Below, piece by piece: positions 15,792-23,514 of a DNA stretch of 52,106 bases. A program made the translations under genes and the position numbers. How positions within the stretch are numbered: the stretch's first letter is position 1; each line of letters opens with the position of its first letter. Origin of the DNA: UBA11957 sp963603285 (GTDB lineage: Bacteria > Bacillota > Clostridia > Lachnospirales > Lachnospiraceae); the NCBI GenBank assembly GCA_963603285.1, contig CAVCMG010000018.1:1-52106 (forward strand). Direction: 5' to 3'. The notes under the pieces were generated by a model that saw only the letters and a program-made list of their open reading frames with translations, was not told where the DNA came from and ran no database searches.

Positions 15792-16724
15792 TTATTCTAC
15801 GAATAACGGTGTGGAGTAATATCTGTCACCGCTGTCCGGAAGCAGGGCTACGATCGTCTTGCCTTCGTTCTCCGGACGTTTTGCCAGCTCAATAGCTGCG
15901 TGAAGTGCGGCACCGGAGGAAATACCTGTCAGAACGCCTTCATGCTTTGTCAGAAACTTGGATGTGGCAAAGGCATCCTCATTCTCTACAGTGATGATCT
16001 CATCATATACGGTTGTATTCAGTACCTTCGGTACGAAGCCTGCGCCGATACCCTGGATCTTGTGCGGGCCGCCCTTTCCTGTGGAAAGTACAGGGGATGT
16101 GGCCGGCTCTACAGCTACGATCTTAACGTTTGGATTCTGCTCTTTTAAGTACTCGCCGACACCTGTAACTGTACCGCCTGTACCGACACCGGCAACGAAG
16201 ATGTCTACCTTGCCGTCTGTGTCTTCCCAGATCTCCGGACCTGTGGTTGCTTTATGGGCTGCCGGGTTTGCCGGATTATCAAACTGTCCCGGGATATAGC
16301 TGTTCGGAATCTCTTTAGCAAGCTCGTTTGCTTTCGCAATCGCACCGCTCATACCCTTTGCACCCTCGGTCAGAACGATCTCTGCACCATAGGCTTTCAG
16401 GATATTTCTTCTCTCAATACTCATCGTCTCCGGCATGGTCAGGATGATCCGGTAGCCTTTGACTGCAGCGATGGAAGCCAGGCCGATACCTGTATTTCCG
16501 CTGGTCGGCTCGATGATCACGGAGCCTTCCTTTAACAGACCCTTGGCTTCGGCATCCTCGATCAGTGCCTTACCGATTCTGTCCTTAACGCTGCCTGCGG
16601 GATTGAAGTATTCCAGCTTCAGCGCCAGTGTAGCTTTCAGTCCCAGTTCTTTTTCTATATTTACGGCTTCTACCAGAGGAGTATGTCCTACGAGTTCCAG
16701 TGCGCCCTTGTAAATCTTGCCCAT
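15792..16724 (-). CDS. cysK: Cysteine synthase A (O-acetylserine sulfhydrylase)
   Basis: A 310-residue PLP enzyme that makes cysteine from O-acetylserine and sulfide. The PLP lysine is in NPAGSVKDRIG, the substrate loop is TSGNTGI, and the glycine loop for the cofactor phosphate is GTGGTVTG; the C-terminal LPDSGDRYYSTPLF is typical of CysK. It is the first gene of the cysK-metY sulfur assimilation unit, with a consensus promoter and a possible operator at 16743-16759. Confidence 0.95.
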   Translation of the reverse strand: MGKIYKGALELVGHTPLVEAVNIEKELGLKATLALKLEYFNPAGSVKDRIGKALIEDAEAKGLLKEGSVIIEPTSGNTGIGLASIAAVKGYRIILTMPETMSIERRNILKAYGAEIVLTEGAKGMSGAIAKANELAKEIPNSYIPGQFDNPANPAAHKATTGPEIWEDTDGKVDIFVAGVGTGGTVTGVGEYLKEQNPNVKIVAVEPATSPVLSTGKGGPHKIQGIGAGFVPKVLNTTVYDEIITVENEDAFATSKFLTKHEGVLTGISSGAALHAAIELAKRPENEGKTIVALLPDSGDRYYSTPLFVE

Positions 16725-16742
16725 TTTAACTTTCCTACCTTT

Positions 16743-16759
16743 CCTACTGTATTACTAGG
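16743..16759. promoter_or_regulatory. Possible Rrf2/CymR-type operator in the cysK leader
   Basis: CCTACTGTATTACTAGG has dyad symmetry (CCTA-T ... A-TAGG) and lies between the predicted transcription start and the ribosome binding site. Rrf2-family repressors such as CymR control cysteine genes in Firmicutes; assignment to that family is inference. Confidence 0.4.
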
Positions 16760-16776
16760 TTTTGCTTGTTGGGCTT

Positions 16777-16805
16777 ATATTACTCCACTGCTATCTATTT
16801 GTCAA
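16777..16805 (-). promoter_or_regulatory. Promoter of cysK-metY
   Basis: On the minus strand TTGACA (16805-16800), 17 bp, TAATAT (16782-16777), about 50 bp before the ATG. Confidence 0.8.
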
Positions 16806-16852
16806 CCATATTTTTGCGTTTTTCCTGCAAATTTCCTTCCTGTCCTTTTTAC

Positions 16853-16916
16853 ACAAAAACAGCCTGGCAAAGCACAATTTCCCTTTTTGGATACCATTGC
16901 CCCGCCAGACTGTTTT
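16853..16916 (-). terminator. Terminator of the sporulation operon
   Basis: AACAGCCTGGC (16858-16868) faces GCCAGACTGTT (16904-16914) with one mismatch, followed on the minus strand by a T run. It closes the operon right after spoVAC, so no further spoVA gene is co-transcribed. Confidence 0.7.
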
Positions 16917-16943
16917 TCTTTTTTACATCGTTACTTAAATTCT

Positions 16944-17399
16944 TTATCTGCACCACAGCTGCCACAGCCAGTAGCAGAAGCCCAGCGCCGAAGAGGTTAC
17001 GATACCATACAGGATCACCGGCCCGGCGATCGTAAAGATTTTGGCTCCGATACCGAATACCTGCCCCTCGGTCTGGTACTCCACTGCCGGGGCTGCCACG
17101 CTGTTAGCAAATCCTGTGATCGGCACCAGCGCACCGGCTCCGCCAAATTTGCCGATATACGGCCAGATATTCAGGCCCGTCAGCAGAACACTCAAAAGAA
17201 TCAGGCAGACAGAGGTAAAGCTGCCGCTCATCTTATCATCCAGTCCGAGACTCTTGCCCCAGTTTAAAAAGAACTGACCCAGCACACAGATCAGACCGCC
17301 GACCAGAAAGGCTTTTGCCATATTTTTCGGCAGACTGTGGGTTGGTGTGATCTGTTTGACATACTCTTTATATTCCTGTTTTTCCTGTTCTGTTATCAT
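16944..17399 (-). CDS. spoVAC: Stage V sporulation protein AC
   Basis: A 151-residue membrane protein of the SpoVAC/AE family with about four hydrophobic segments. SpoVA proteins form the channel that loads dipicolinic acid into the forespore and releases it at germination; SpoVAC itself is mechanosensitive in Bacillus. The signature PITGFANSVAAPAVEYQTEGQVFGIGAK is present, here followed by IFTIAGPVILYG. It starts 105 bp after spoVAB behind AAGGAG. spoVAD and spoVAE, which often follow, are missing from this locus. Confidence 0.9.
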   Translation of the reverse strand: MITEQEKQEYKEYVKQITPTHSLPKNMAKAFLVGGLICVLGQFFLNWGKSLGLDDKMSGSFTSVCLILLSVLLTGLNIWPYIGKFGGAGALVPITGFANSVAAPAVEYQTEGQVFGIGAKIFTIAGPVILYGIVTSSALGFCYWLWQLWCR

Positions 17400-17504
17400 A
17401 CTGTTCTCCTTTTTCTTTTCCCGCTTTCTGTTTTTCTCCTGCCAGAACGGTCTCGCGTATTTGGCATCCGGTCGATCTGTCGCTCTTACTTTTGAGCACT
17501 ACTT

Positions 17505-17909
17505 CTACGTCAGCAGATCCAGAAGCGCTCCGGCCGTCTTGCCCAGACACAGCGCCCAGACGATCACCTCCAGAAGCACCCGGATCTTTAACCGGCGCAG
17601 CAGCACCGCATACATATTAAACAGCTCGCCAAGAGCACAGGTCCAGCAACCGACAAATACACCGCCCATCAGTCCGATGATCACTAAAAACGCCACTGAA
17701 AGCTCCGCCCGCACTGCGTCAAGCTCCAGAAGCATCCCTGTAAAAATCCCGCACATCACCAGTGTTTCATACCATAACAGCCGCTTTCCTGTTCCACTGA
17801 TGGCCGCCACCCGCGGCACAATACCCAGCGCCAGGATAAAAGCGGCCGTGGCAAAGGATACAGCCAGACCACCGCTCATGGCGATCAGCGCTGCCAGACA
17901 ACGCATCAT
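17505..17909 (-). CDS. spoVAB: Stage V sporulation protein AB
   Basis: A 134-residue membrane protein with about four hydrophobic segments, close to Bacillus SpoVAB in size and place. The first half reads SGGLAVSFATAAFILALGIVPR; a later segment has GCWTCALGELFNMYAVLLRR. Its ATG overlaps the spoVAA stop (ATGA) and has AAAGGAGG just upstream. It probably takes part in dipicolinic acid movement with the other SpoVA proteins; its exact role is not known. Confidence 0.88.
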   Translation of the reverse strand: MMRCLAALIAMSGGLAVSFATAAFILALGIVPRVAAISGTGKRLLWYETLVMCGIFTGMLLELDAVRAELSVAFLVIIGLMGGVFVGCWTCALGELFNMYAVLLRRLKIRVLLEVIVWALCLGKTAGALLDLLT

Positions 17910-18526
17910 ATTTCCTCCTTTGGCTGTTCCAGAATCGTCTCTTCTGCTTCCTGCATATACTGTTTCATCTCCATTTCCATCGGCGTTGGCTCGTCCTGTA
18001 ACCGGAAGCTGCCAAAATGATTGAAATACAGAAGCATCCCGATCCCCACGCCAATGGCAAAGCTGATCTCTATGCCCTTACTGTCCACGGCGCCCCGCAT
18101 GCCCAGATACAGATAGATCCGGCTGAACAGACCGTTTATGTTCGCTTCATGGATAAAGGTCATAAAGGTGAAGGCCGAACCCACAAAGATCACAACGCTG
18201 ACAAAAAGGCTCCAGAGTATATCCCGGATCCCTGGCATTTTTTCGGGCTTTTTATATTCCAGCACCAGTTCCGGATCTCCGAGAAAGAAAAGCGTATACT
18301 CCGGATGCACCGCGAGGATCTTCTGGGCGACCTCGCCTGCCGACAATACGCTTCTGCCGTATTTTCCGGGAACAATCCTTGCGACCTCGATACGGCCGGC
18401 TGCTTCTGCCTCCACAACGTCTGTGCCGTAGATTTCCGCGATATCTGCCACACAGACTGTTCCGGCTGTCACATCGTTGTGCCGGGACAGCTGCAGATAC
18501 AGTGTCTTTGTACGTTTTTCTGCCAT
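17906..18526 (-). CDS. spoVAA: Stage V sporulation protein AA
   Basis: A 206-residue protein, the usual SpoVAA length. The N-terminal soluble domain (TLYLQLSRHNDVTAGTVCVADIAEI, then LDP-like TLFFLGDPELVLEY) is followed by two membrane segments (about 115-135 and 155-175). I start at ATG 18526, with AGGGG upstream; the in-frame ATG at 18544 has no site and would give six extra residues. It lies 54 bp after sigF in the same operon, a direct link of the forespore sigma factor to a target group. Confidence 0.88.
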   Translation of the reverse strand: MAEKRTKTLYLQLSRHNDVTAGTVCVADIAEIYGTDVVEAEAAGRIEVARIVPGKYGRSVLSAGEVAQKILAVHPEYTLFFLGDPELVLEYKKPEKMPGIRDILWSLFVSVVIFVGSAFTFMTFIHEANINGLFSRIYLYLGMRGAVDSKGIEISFAIGVGIGMLLYFNHFGSFRLQDEPTPMEMEMKQYMQEAEETILEQPKEEI

Positions 18527-18580
18527 ACTGCACCCCTGTGTCATGTTTTACAGACACAGTATCTGCCATATGCAGAAAAA

Positions 18581-19312
18581 TTATGCCGGTTCCGGCAGAT
18601 TCTGCTGTTTTCGTATTTTCTGCAGGATCCGCTTTTCCATGCGGGACACCTGTACCTGCGATATGCCCAGCTTTCTGGCAATATACGACTGGGTATACTC
18701 CTGTTCATAGCGCATATACAACAGATGCTTTTCCTGCTGCGAAAGCCCTGCCAGCAGCTGATCCAACAGCATATGATCCAGCACCTTCTTCTGCCGGTCG
18801 GTGGGATCCTCCAGCCGGTCCATCAGCGTCAGCTGGTTTCCTTCCCCGCGATATACCACCTGTTCGAGGGACTCCACATCCATATTGGCCTCCATGATCA
18901 GCGCTAGCTCCTCCGGATCCACCGCCATTTCCGCTGCAATCTCCTCCACGGTCGGATCCCGGCCAAGGGCTGTTTCCAGCTTTTCTCTGGCCCGATACAT
19001 CTGCACCGCATTTTCCTTTAAAGAACGGCTGACCTTGAGCATGCTGTTGTCCCTGAGATGCCGCCGGATCTCCCCCGCAATCATCGGTACGGCATAGGTG
19101 GAAAAACAGACGCCGTAGTCCGTATCAAATTTGTCGATGGCCTTTAACAGGCCGATACTGCCGATCTGGAACAGATCCTCCATCTCCGCCTTCCGGCTGG
19201 AAAACCGCCGGACAACGCTCCATACCAGTCCCATATTTTCCTCTGTCAATGCATCTCTCGCCGCTTTATCCCCCTGATGTGCCCGTGTCAGCAAAGACAG
19301 TGTATCCGCCAT
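18581..19312 (-). CDS. sigF: RNA polymerase sporulation sigma factor SigF
   Basis: A 243-residue sigma-70 family factor, the first forespore-specific sigma. Region 2 (NMGLVWSVVRRF, EDLFQIGSIGLLKAIDKFD, CFSTYAVPMIAGEIRR), region 3 (VSRSLKENAVQMYRAREKLE) and region 4 (EKHLLYMRYEQEYTQSYIARKLGISQVQVSR) are all present. It is held inactive by SpoIIAB, encoded just upstream. Start: GGGAGG 4 nt before the ATG. Confidence 0.96.
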   Translation of the reverse strand: MADTLSLLTRAHQGDKAARDALTEENMGLVWSVVRRFSSRKAEMEDLFQIGSIGLLKAIDKFDTDYGVCFSTYAVPMIAGEIRRHLRDNSMLKVSRSLKENAVQMYRAREKLETALGRDPTVEEIAAEMAVDPEELALIMEANMDVESLEQVVYRGEGNQLTLMDRLEDPTDRQKKVLDHMLLDQLLAGLSQQEKHLLYMRYEQEYTQSYIARKLGISQVQVSRMEKRILQKIRKQQNLPEPA

Positions 19313-19323
19313 AGCACCTCCCT

Positions 19324-19767
19324 TTACGCAAAAGGTATATGGCCGCTGCCAAAGATCTTTTTCATGCGGACAGTCGTACCCTCACCCGGCACGGACGTCA
19401 CCTCCAGCTCATCCATAAATGCCTCCATAAAGGCAAAGCCCATACCGGAACGGTCCAGCTCCGGCCGTGTGGTATACAAAGGCTCCATGGCCTTTTTGAT
19501 ATCAGCGATTCCCACACCGTGATCGATCACGGCAACCTCCATTGCCCTCTCGTGCACCCGGCATTCGATCCGCACCTTGTCCACTTTGCCTCTGTAGGCA
19601 TGGATCACAACATTTGTCACCGCCTCGGAAACCGCCGTTTTCAGATCAGCGACCTCCTCCAGTGTCGGATTTAACTGCGTGGCAAAGGCTGCCACCGCCA
19701 CCCTGACAAAGCCCTCGTTTTGCGAACGGCTGTCAAATTCCAGTACCATTTCATTGGTGTCTTCCAT
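19324..19767 (-). CDS. spoIIAB: Anti-sigma F factor SpoIIAB
   Basis: A 147-residue GHKL serine kinase/anti-sigma factor. It shows the N box (LKTAVSEAVTNVVIHAY), the ADP-binding IDHGVGIADIKKAMEP, and the G2 segment ERSGMGF-like DRSGMGFAFMEAFMDEL. It binds SigF and phosphorylates SpoIIAA on a serine. It lies between spoIIAA and sigF, 11 bp ahead of sigF. Confidence 0.95.
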   Translation of the reverse strand: MEDTNEMVLEFDSRSQNEGFVRVAVAAFATQLNPTLEEVADLKTAVSEAVTNVVIHAYRGKVDKVRIECRVHERAMEVAVIDHGVGIADIKKAMEPLYTTRPELDRSGMGFAFMEAFMDELEVTSVPGEGTTVRMKKIFGSGHIPFA

Positions 19768-19828
19768 GATATGCCCCCTATTCCTTTCTTTTCCTGACTC
19801 CCCGGCTCTCCCTTTTTCCAGAAAGCTT

Positions 19829-20140
19829 TTATACCCCTCTGATCTCCACTACTCTGCTGATCCCGGCCATGTCCAGGATTTTTCGCACCCGCTGCCCGAC
19901 ATGCACGGCATACATCTGGCCGCCCCTGTGGCTGATCTGCCGGTAGCGTCCCATCAGCATACCGATCCCGGAGCTGTCCATAAATTCTGTCTGCGAAAAA
20001 TCCATCTCGATCTCCGTAATTCTTTTGTGCTGCATGATCTCTTCTGTTTGCTCCCGTATGGGCAGCGCCGTGTGATGATCCAGCTCCTTTGGTACATGGA
20101 TCACCATGCGCTGGCCGGTAACCTCCACCATTTTTTTCAT
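19829..20140 (-). CDS. spoIIAA: Anti-sigma F factor antagonist SpoIIAA
   Basis: A 103-residue STAS-domain protein. The phosphorylated serine is in FMDSSGIGMLMGRY. When dephosphorylated by SpoIIE it displaces SigF from SpoIIAB. Start ATG 20140 follows GGAGG by 7 nt; the longer frame upstream enters the terminator of the preceding gene. First gene of the spoIIA-spoVA operon. A SigH promoter was looked for in the short space after the upstream terminator but not found with confidence. Confidence 0.94.
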   Translation of the reverse strand: MKKMVEVTGQRMVIHVPKELDHHTALPIREQTEEIMQHKRITEIEMDFSQTEFMDSSGIGMLMGRYRQISHRGGQMYAVHVGQRVRKILDMAGISRVVEIRGV

Positions 20141-20172
20141 ACACGCCCTCCTGATCCGACATTCACAAGATA

Positions 20173-20188
20173 TTTTCTGTACAGAAAA
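20173..20188. repeat. Perfect 16-bp palindrome ahead of spoIIAA
   Basis: TTTTCTGTACAGAAAA lies between the upstream gene's terminator and spoIIAA. It could be an operator or part of the terminator's T-tract; no known sporulation regulator box was matched. Confidence 0.45.
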
Positions 20189-20218
20189 GGGATGCACAGC
20201 CCTATAGCTGTACATCCC
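20185..20218 (-). terminator. Terminator of the zinc-ribbon/TPR gene
   Basis: On the minus strand GGGATGTACAG..CTGTGCATCCC (10 of 11 pairs) is followed by TTTTCT, 34 bp beyond the stop codon. It separates that gene from the spoIIA operon. Confidence 0.75.
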
Positions 20219-20251
20219 CTGTATCCGAGGTTTTTCTGTTGTATGCAGGTC

Positions 20252-21892
20252 TTACTGTGTGTTACCCAGCACATCCTGGGCATTGCCAAGGCCGGTGCCT
20301 GTGGTATCCTCTGTGGCGCCCTGGGTGGCCACGGTATCGTCTCCTGCCGCGGTATCGCCGCCGGTCGTGTCACCGGTGGTATCTCCCTGCGTGTCCTGGG
20401 TATCCGTTCCGGCTGTATCGCCGGTGGTATCCTGTCCCGTCGTATCCCCGGCTGTGTCCGTCGTTGTCGTGCTGCCGCTGCCGGTCTCTTTATTGATAAT
20501 GTCGATAAATGCCTGCGCATTGGTTGCCCGGCGGGAATTCGGGAAGTTCTTTACAATGGCTTCAAAGACAGTCTTTGCATTGCCATTCTTGCCCAGCTCT
20601 CTGTAGGACAGGGCCAGACATTCGAGCACGTTGTAATCCGTATCCTTGATATCCATAGCCTTCTGCAGATCATCTGCCGCTGTCTGGTAGTCCTTGTCCA
20701 CATAAGCCTGTACGCCCTTGGACTTGTACTGGTCAAACAGACTGTCCTTGACCTGGTTATAGATCGAATCATACAGAATACGGGCATCTACAGAAAGTCC
20801 CGTCTCATCGATATTTTCGATAACGTTGAGCACGCTGTCATAATTGCCCTCTGTGTAGGCGCTGTATGCCTTGACAAGGTTCTGGTAGCTCTCGACTTCC
20901 TTTTGGGCGGCGTCGATCTGCTCATTGGCCGAAGCTACCGTATTCTCCGATTCGGTGATCTGCTCCTTCAGCTTGGCAATCTCTGTGGACTGGCTGGCCA
21001 TGGTGTCGGAATATTCCACGATCTTGGCATTGGCCGTCTCGTTGATATCCTTTCTCGTGGCCGGAACCACCAGAAACCATACGACTGCCGCACCGACCAG
21101 AAGGCCGAAGCACAGATTGATCAGCGTAGCCACCACCGACGTCTCACGGAACGCGGGTGGCTGGATCACGACATCGTTATCAGAGACAAAGATTTCCGGG
21201 CCACCCTCCTTAAAATCGTCCGCCTCTTTATTTCCAAAGGACGGTAAGAGGGATCTGCCACCGGAGCGGCCGGAGGTTCCCAGCTGCTCGTCGATCTCCT
21301 TCATAAAACGCAGCGTCGTCGAATTGGTATGGTCGATCTTTATTGCTTTTTTCAGCACACGGCGGGCTTTTTTGTATTCCCCGTTGTTCATATAGATCAG
21401 CGCCAGCAGATGATAGCCCTTGATGAGCTTCGGATTCTGCTGCAGCACCTTTTTTAACTGGATGATGGCCGTATCGGTATGACCCGCACGACAGGTTTCC
21501 AGCGCTTCGTTGTACTTTTTGATGGAAAGATTGATCGTATCCAGCTTATTGGCATTGGCCTGCAGCTGCGCAATAAAATCAGCCGCCAGATTGCCCTTGG
21601 TCTGCATATTGTCGCTGATGACCCACTCACTTAAAGCGGCAACCGCCTCTCCCATCTCAAAATACACCAGTCCTAAAAGATTGCGGGCCTGGATATTTCG
21701 TTTATTGAATTTCAGACTGCGCACCAGAAGATCCACCGCACCGGACAGATCGCGGATCTGGGCCTTTTCCAGTCCCTGATTGTAATACAGATCAGAGATC
21801 AGATACGCCCTCTTTTGCAGTGATACATCACAGCCGCAGCCCGGACAGTAGGAACTTTCATTCAGCTCCGTCTGGCATTGTCTACATCTCAT
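20252..21892 (-). CDS. Membrane protein with zinc ribbon, TPR repeats and Thr/Asp-rich tail
   Basis: A 546-residue protein of unassigned function. An N-terminal zinc ribbon (C3, C6, C16, C19, with C21) leads into cytosolic tetratricopeptide repeats (about 28-200, e.g. YHLLALIYMNNGEYKKARRVLKKAI). One membrane segment follows (about 253-276), then a coiled coil (about 285-340) and a second set of TPR-like helices outside the membrane (about 340-475). The last 65 residues are a low-complexity tail built from GDTTG-like units, without charge other than Asp. The layout suggests a scaffold that links inside and outside. It is the last gene of the folC group and ends in its own terminator. Confidence 0.75.
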   Translation of the reverse strand: MRCRQCQTELNESSYCPGCGCDVSLQKRAYLISDLYYNQGLEKAQIRDLSGAVDLLVRSLKFNKRNIQARNLLGLVYFEMGEAVAALSEWVISDNMQTKGNLAADFIAQLQANANKLDTINLSIKKYNEALETCRAGHTDTAIIQLKKVLQQNPKLIKGYHLLALIYMNNGEYKKARRVLKKAIKIDHTNSTTLRFMKEIDEQLGTSGRSGGRSLLPSFGNKEADDFKEGGPEIFVSDNDVVIQPPAFRETSVVATLINLCFGLLVGAAVVWFLVVPATRKDINETANAKIVEYSDTMASQSTEIAKLKEQITESENTVASANEQIDAAQKEVESYQNLVKAYSAYTEGNYDSVLNVIENIDETGLSVDARILYDSIYNQVKDSLFDQYKSKGVQAYVDKDYQTAADDLQKAMDIKDTDYNVLECLALSYRELGKNGNAKTVFEAIVKNFPNSRRATNAQAFIDIINKETGSGSTTTTDTAGDTTGQDTTGDTAGTDTQDTQGDTTGDTTGGDTAAGDDTVATQGATEDTTGTGLGNAQDVLGNTQ

Positions 21893-21903
21893 GTAATTTC
21901 CCC

Positions 21904-22056
21904 TTATTTCGTCTTGTCTGACGCATTTTTCTTATCCATCATCTCTTTGACGATGTCGATCACATCCGTCAGCTCCTGGTTATGGATGGCCTCTTCTACC
22001 TCGCCAACCTCCAGACATGGTTTGAATTTCTTTAATTCTTCTTCGTAATTGATCAT
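21904..22056 (-). CDS. Small conserved hypothetical protein, 50 residues
   Basis: Begins MINYEEELKKFKPCLEVGEVE after GGGAGGAG with good spacing and ends in a Lys/Asp-rich tail (KKNASDKTK). It is predicted to be helical and soluble. It sits 14 bp after folC and 11 bp before the TPR gene, so it is part of the same operon. Its helical repeat-like EVEEAIHNQELTDVIDIVKEM gives no function. Confidence 0.7.
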   Translation of the reverse strand: MINYEEELKKFKPCLEVGEVEEAIHNQELTDVIDIVKEMMDKKNASDKTK

Positions 22057-22070
22057 CCGTACTCCTCCCG

Positions 22071-23366
22071 TTACTGTTCTTCTCCGGCGAGATACGCTTT
22101 GATCTCTCCCACCAGATACAAAGAACCTACGCAAAACAGCATACCGTCTCCCTTATGGCCTTCGGCCATTCTGTACGCTGTGGCCACATCTGCTTCGCTT
22201 TCCACAGCCTGACAGCCATGTTTCTTAAAAATCCCTGCCAGCTGCTCTGCCAGTACTTCGCGGTAACCGCCAACCTGTGTCGTCACCACATACTGCGGAC
22301 GGATCCTTTCACAGATCTCGGCGATCATCTTTTCATAGTCCTTGTCCGATACGGCGGAGAACAAAAGCGTGATCGGATACTGTGCGGCAAAATGCTCTGC
22401 CGTCTCCACAAACCGCGCCACTCCATCCGCATTGTGCGCGCCGTCAAGCACGACGCCCGGGCGAACCGTTTCCATACGTCCCGGCCAGCTTGTCCCGGCA
22501 ATGCCCCGGATCAGATCTGCCTCGCAGATGCCATGCACATCCTTTAATACCAGCATCGTCAGATACGCCAGTGAAGCGTTCATCATCTGGTACGGCGCGA
22601 TATACGGGATCTTTAACACCGTATCCTCACAGTATGCGCTGTGGAAGCTGAAAGTGATACCTTCCTGTGTATTTTCGATGATATGGTACATGTCCTCTTT
22701 CAGCTCATAGGCCGGTGCTTCCATTTTTTCTGCCTGTGCACGGATCACATCGACAGCCGCCTTTACATGACCGTCATAGATGATCGGAATATGCGGCTTG
22801 ATGATACCCGCCTTTTCCCCGGCGATCGCTTCGATCGTATCTCCGAGGATCTCGGTATGATCCAGACTGATGGAGGTAATGATCGTGGCTAACGGCGCTT
22901 TCACGCTGTTTGTCGCATCGAGGCGGCCGCCAAGACCGGTCTCCAGCACGCAGAAATCCACATGCTTTTTCTGGAAGTACAGCATGCCCATGACAAACAG
23001 AGTCTCAAAATAGCTCGGATGCCCCTCGCCTGCTGCCATCATCTCATCGATCTTTTCCTTTACCTGCAAAAAGACTTCGATAAAGTCCTCTTTGCTCGCC
23101 ATAACGCCATCGATCTGGAACCGTTCGCGGATATCCACCAGATGCGGAGAGGTAAAGAAGCCGCAGGATATGCCCCCCGCCTTAAACATACTGGCCAGAT
23201 AGGCACAGGTGCTTCCCTTACCGTTGGTACCGGCCACATGGATCACACGGAACTGATCCTGCGGATTGCCCAGAAGGGCCAGCAGCTTTCTCGTATGCTC
23301 CAGCGGATGTTTTGTCGAAAATTTCGGTATTTCTTCTATATATTCTGTTATTTCCTGATAATGCAA
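22071..23366 (-). CDS. folC: Bifunctional folylpolyglutamate/dihydrofolate synthase
   Basis: A 431-residue Mur-ligase-type enzyme that adds glutamate to folates. The ATP-binding P-loop is HVAGTNGKGSTCAYLASM; the omega-loop region HLVDIRERFQIDG and the catalytic VLETGLGGRLDATN follow, with GAHNADGVARF in the C-terminal domain. I prefer TTG 23366 as start (MHYQEITEYIE): GGTGATC, an extended match to the 16S tail, stands just before it. GTG 23378 is inside that site. The start and the site lie in one arm of a long hairpin (23364-23455). Confidence 0.9.
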   Translation of the reverse strand: MHYQEITEYIEEIPKFSTKHPLEHTRKLLALLGNPQDQFRVIHVAGTNGKGSTCAYLASMFKAGGISCGFFTSPHLVDIRERFQIDGVMASKEDFIEVFLQVKEKIDEMMAAGEGHPSYFETLFVMGMLYFQKKHVDFCVLETGLGGRLDATNSVKAPLATIITSISLDHTEILGDTIEAIAGEKAGIIKPHIPIIYDGHVKAAVDVIRAQAEKMEAPAYELKEDMYHIIENTQEGITFSFHSAYCEDTVLKIPYIAPYQMMNASLAYLTMLVLKDVHGICEADLIRGIAGTSWPGRMETVRPGVVLDGAHNADGVARFVETAEHFAAQYPITLLFSAVSDKDYEKMIAEICERIRPQYVVTTQVGGYREVLAEQLAGIFKKHGCQAVESEADVATAYRMAEGHKGDGMLFCVGSLYLVGEIKAYLAGEEQ

Positions 23367-23455
23367 AATGATCACCACTTTATCTTTGATTATATACTAT
23401 GGCTTCGTCTTACCGAAGCCACAGTACTATAATACGTGCAGTGGTGATCATTTGC
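23364..23455 (-). promoter_or_regulatory. Long leader hairpin that can mask the folC ribosome binding site
   Basis: AAATGATCACCACT (23366-23379) is repeated inverted as AGTGGTGATCATTT (23440-23453). Inside, GGCTTCG pairs with CGAAGCC (about 23402-23422) and the parts between are related too, so the whole forms one imperfect hairpin of about 90 nt. In the minus-strand RNA the folC site GGTGATC and start TTG are in the 3' arm, paired with GATCACC. Confidence 0.6.
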
Positions 23456-23514
23456 AAGTAAATAATATCGCACTTTTAGACTTAAATCTGTGTAATTTTG
23501 CGGTTCACAGACAC

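Noticed and set aside
19679..21247. 522-codon plus-strand open frame
   Set aside because: Antisense to spoIIAB, spoIIAA and the TPR gene, crosses a terminator, and resembles no protein family; Cys/Leu/His-rich shadow.
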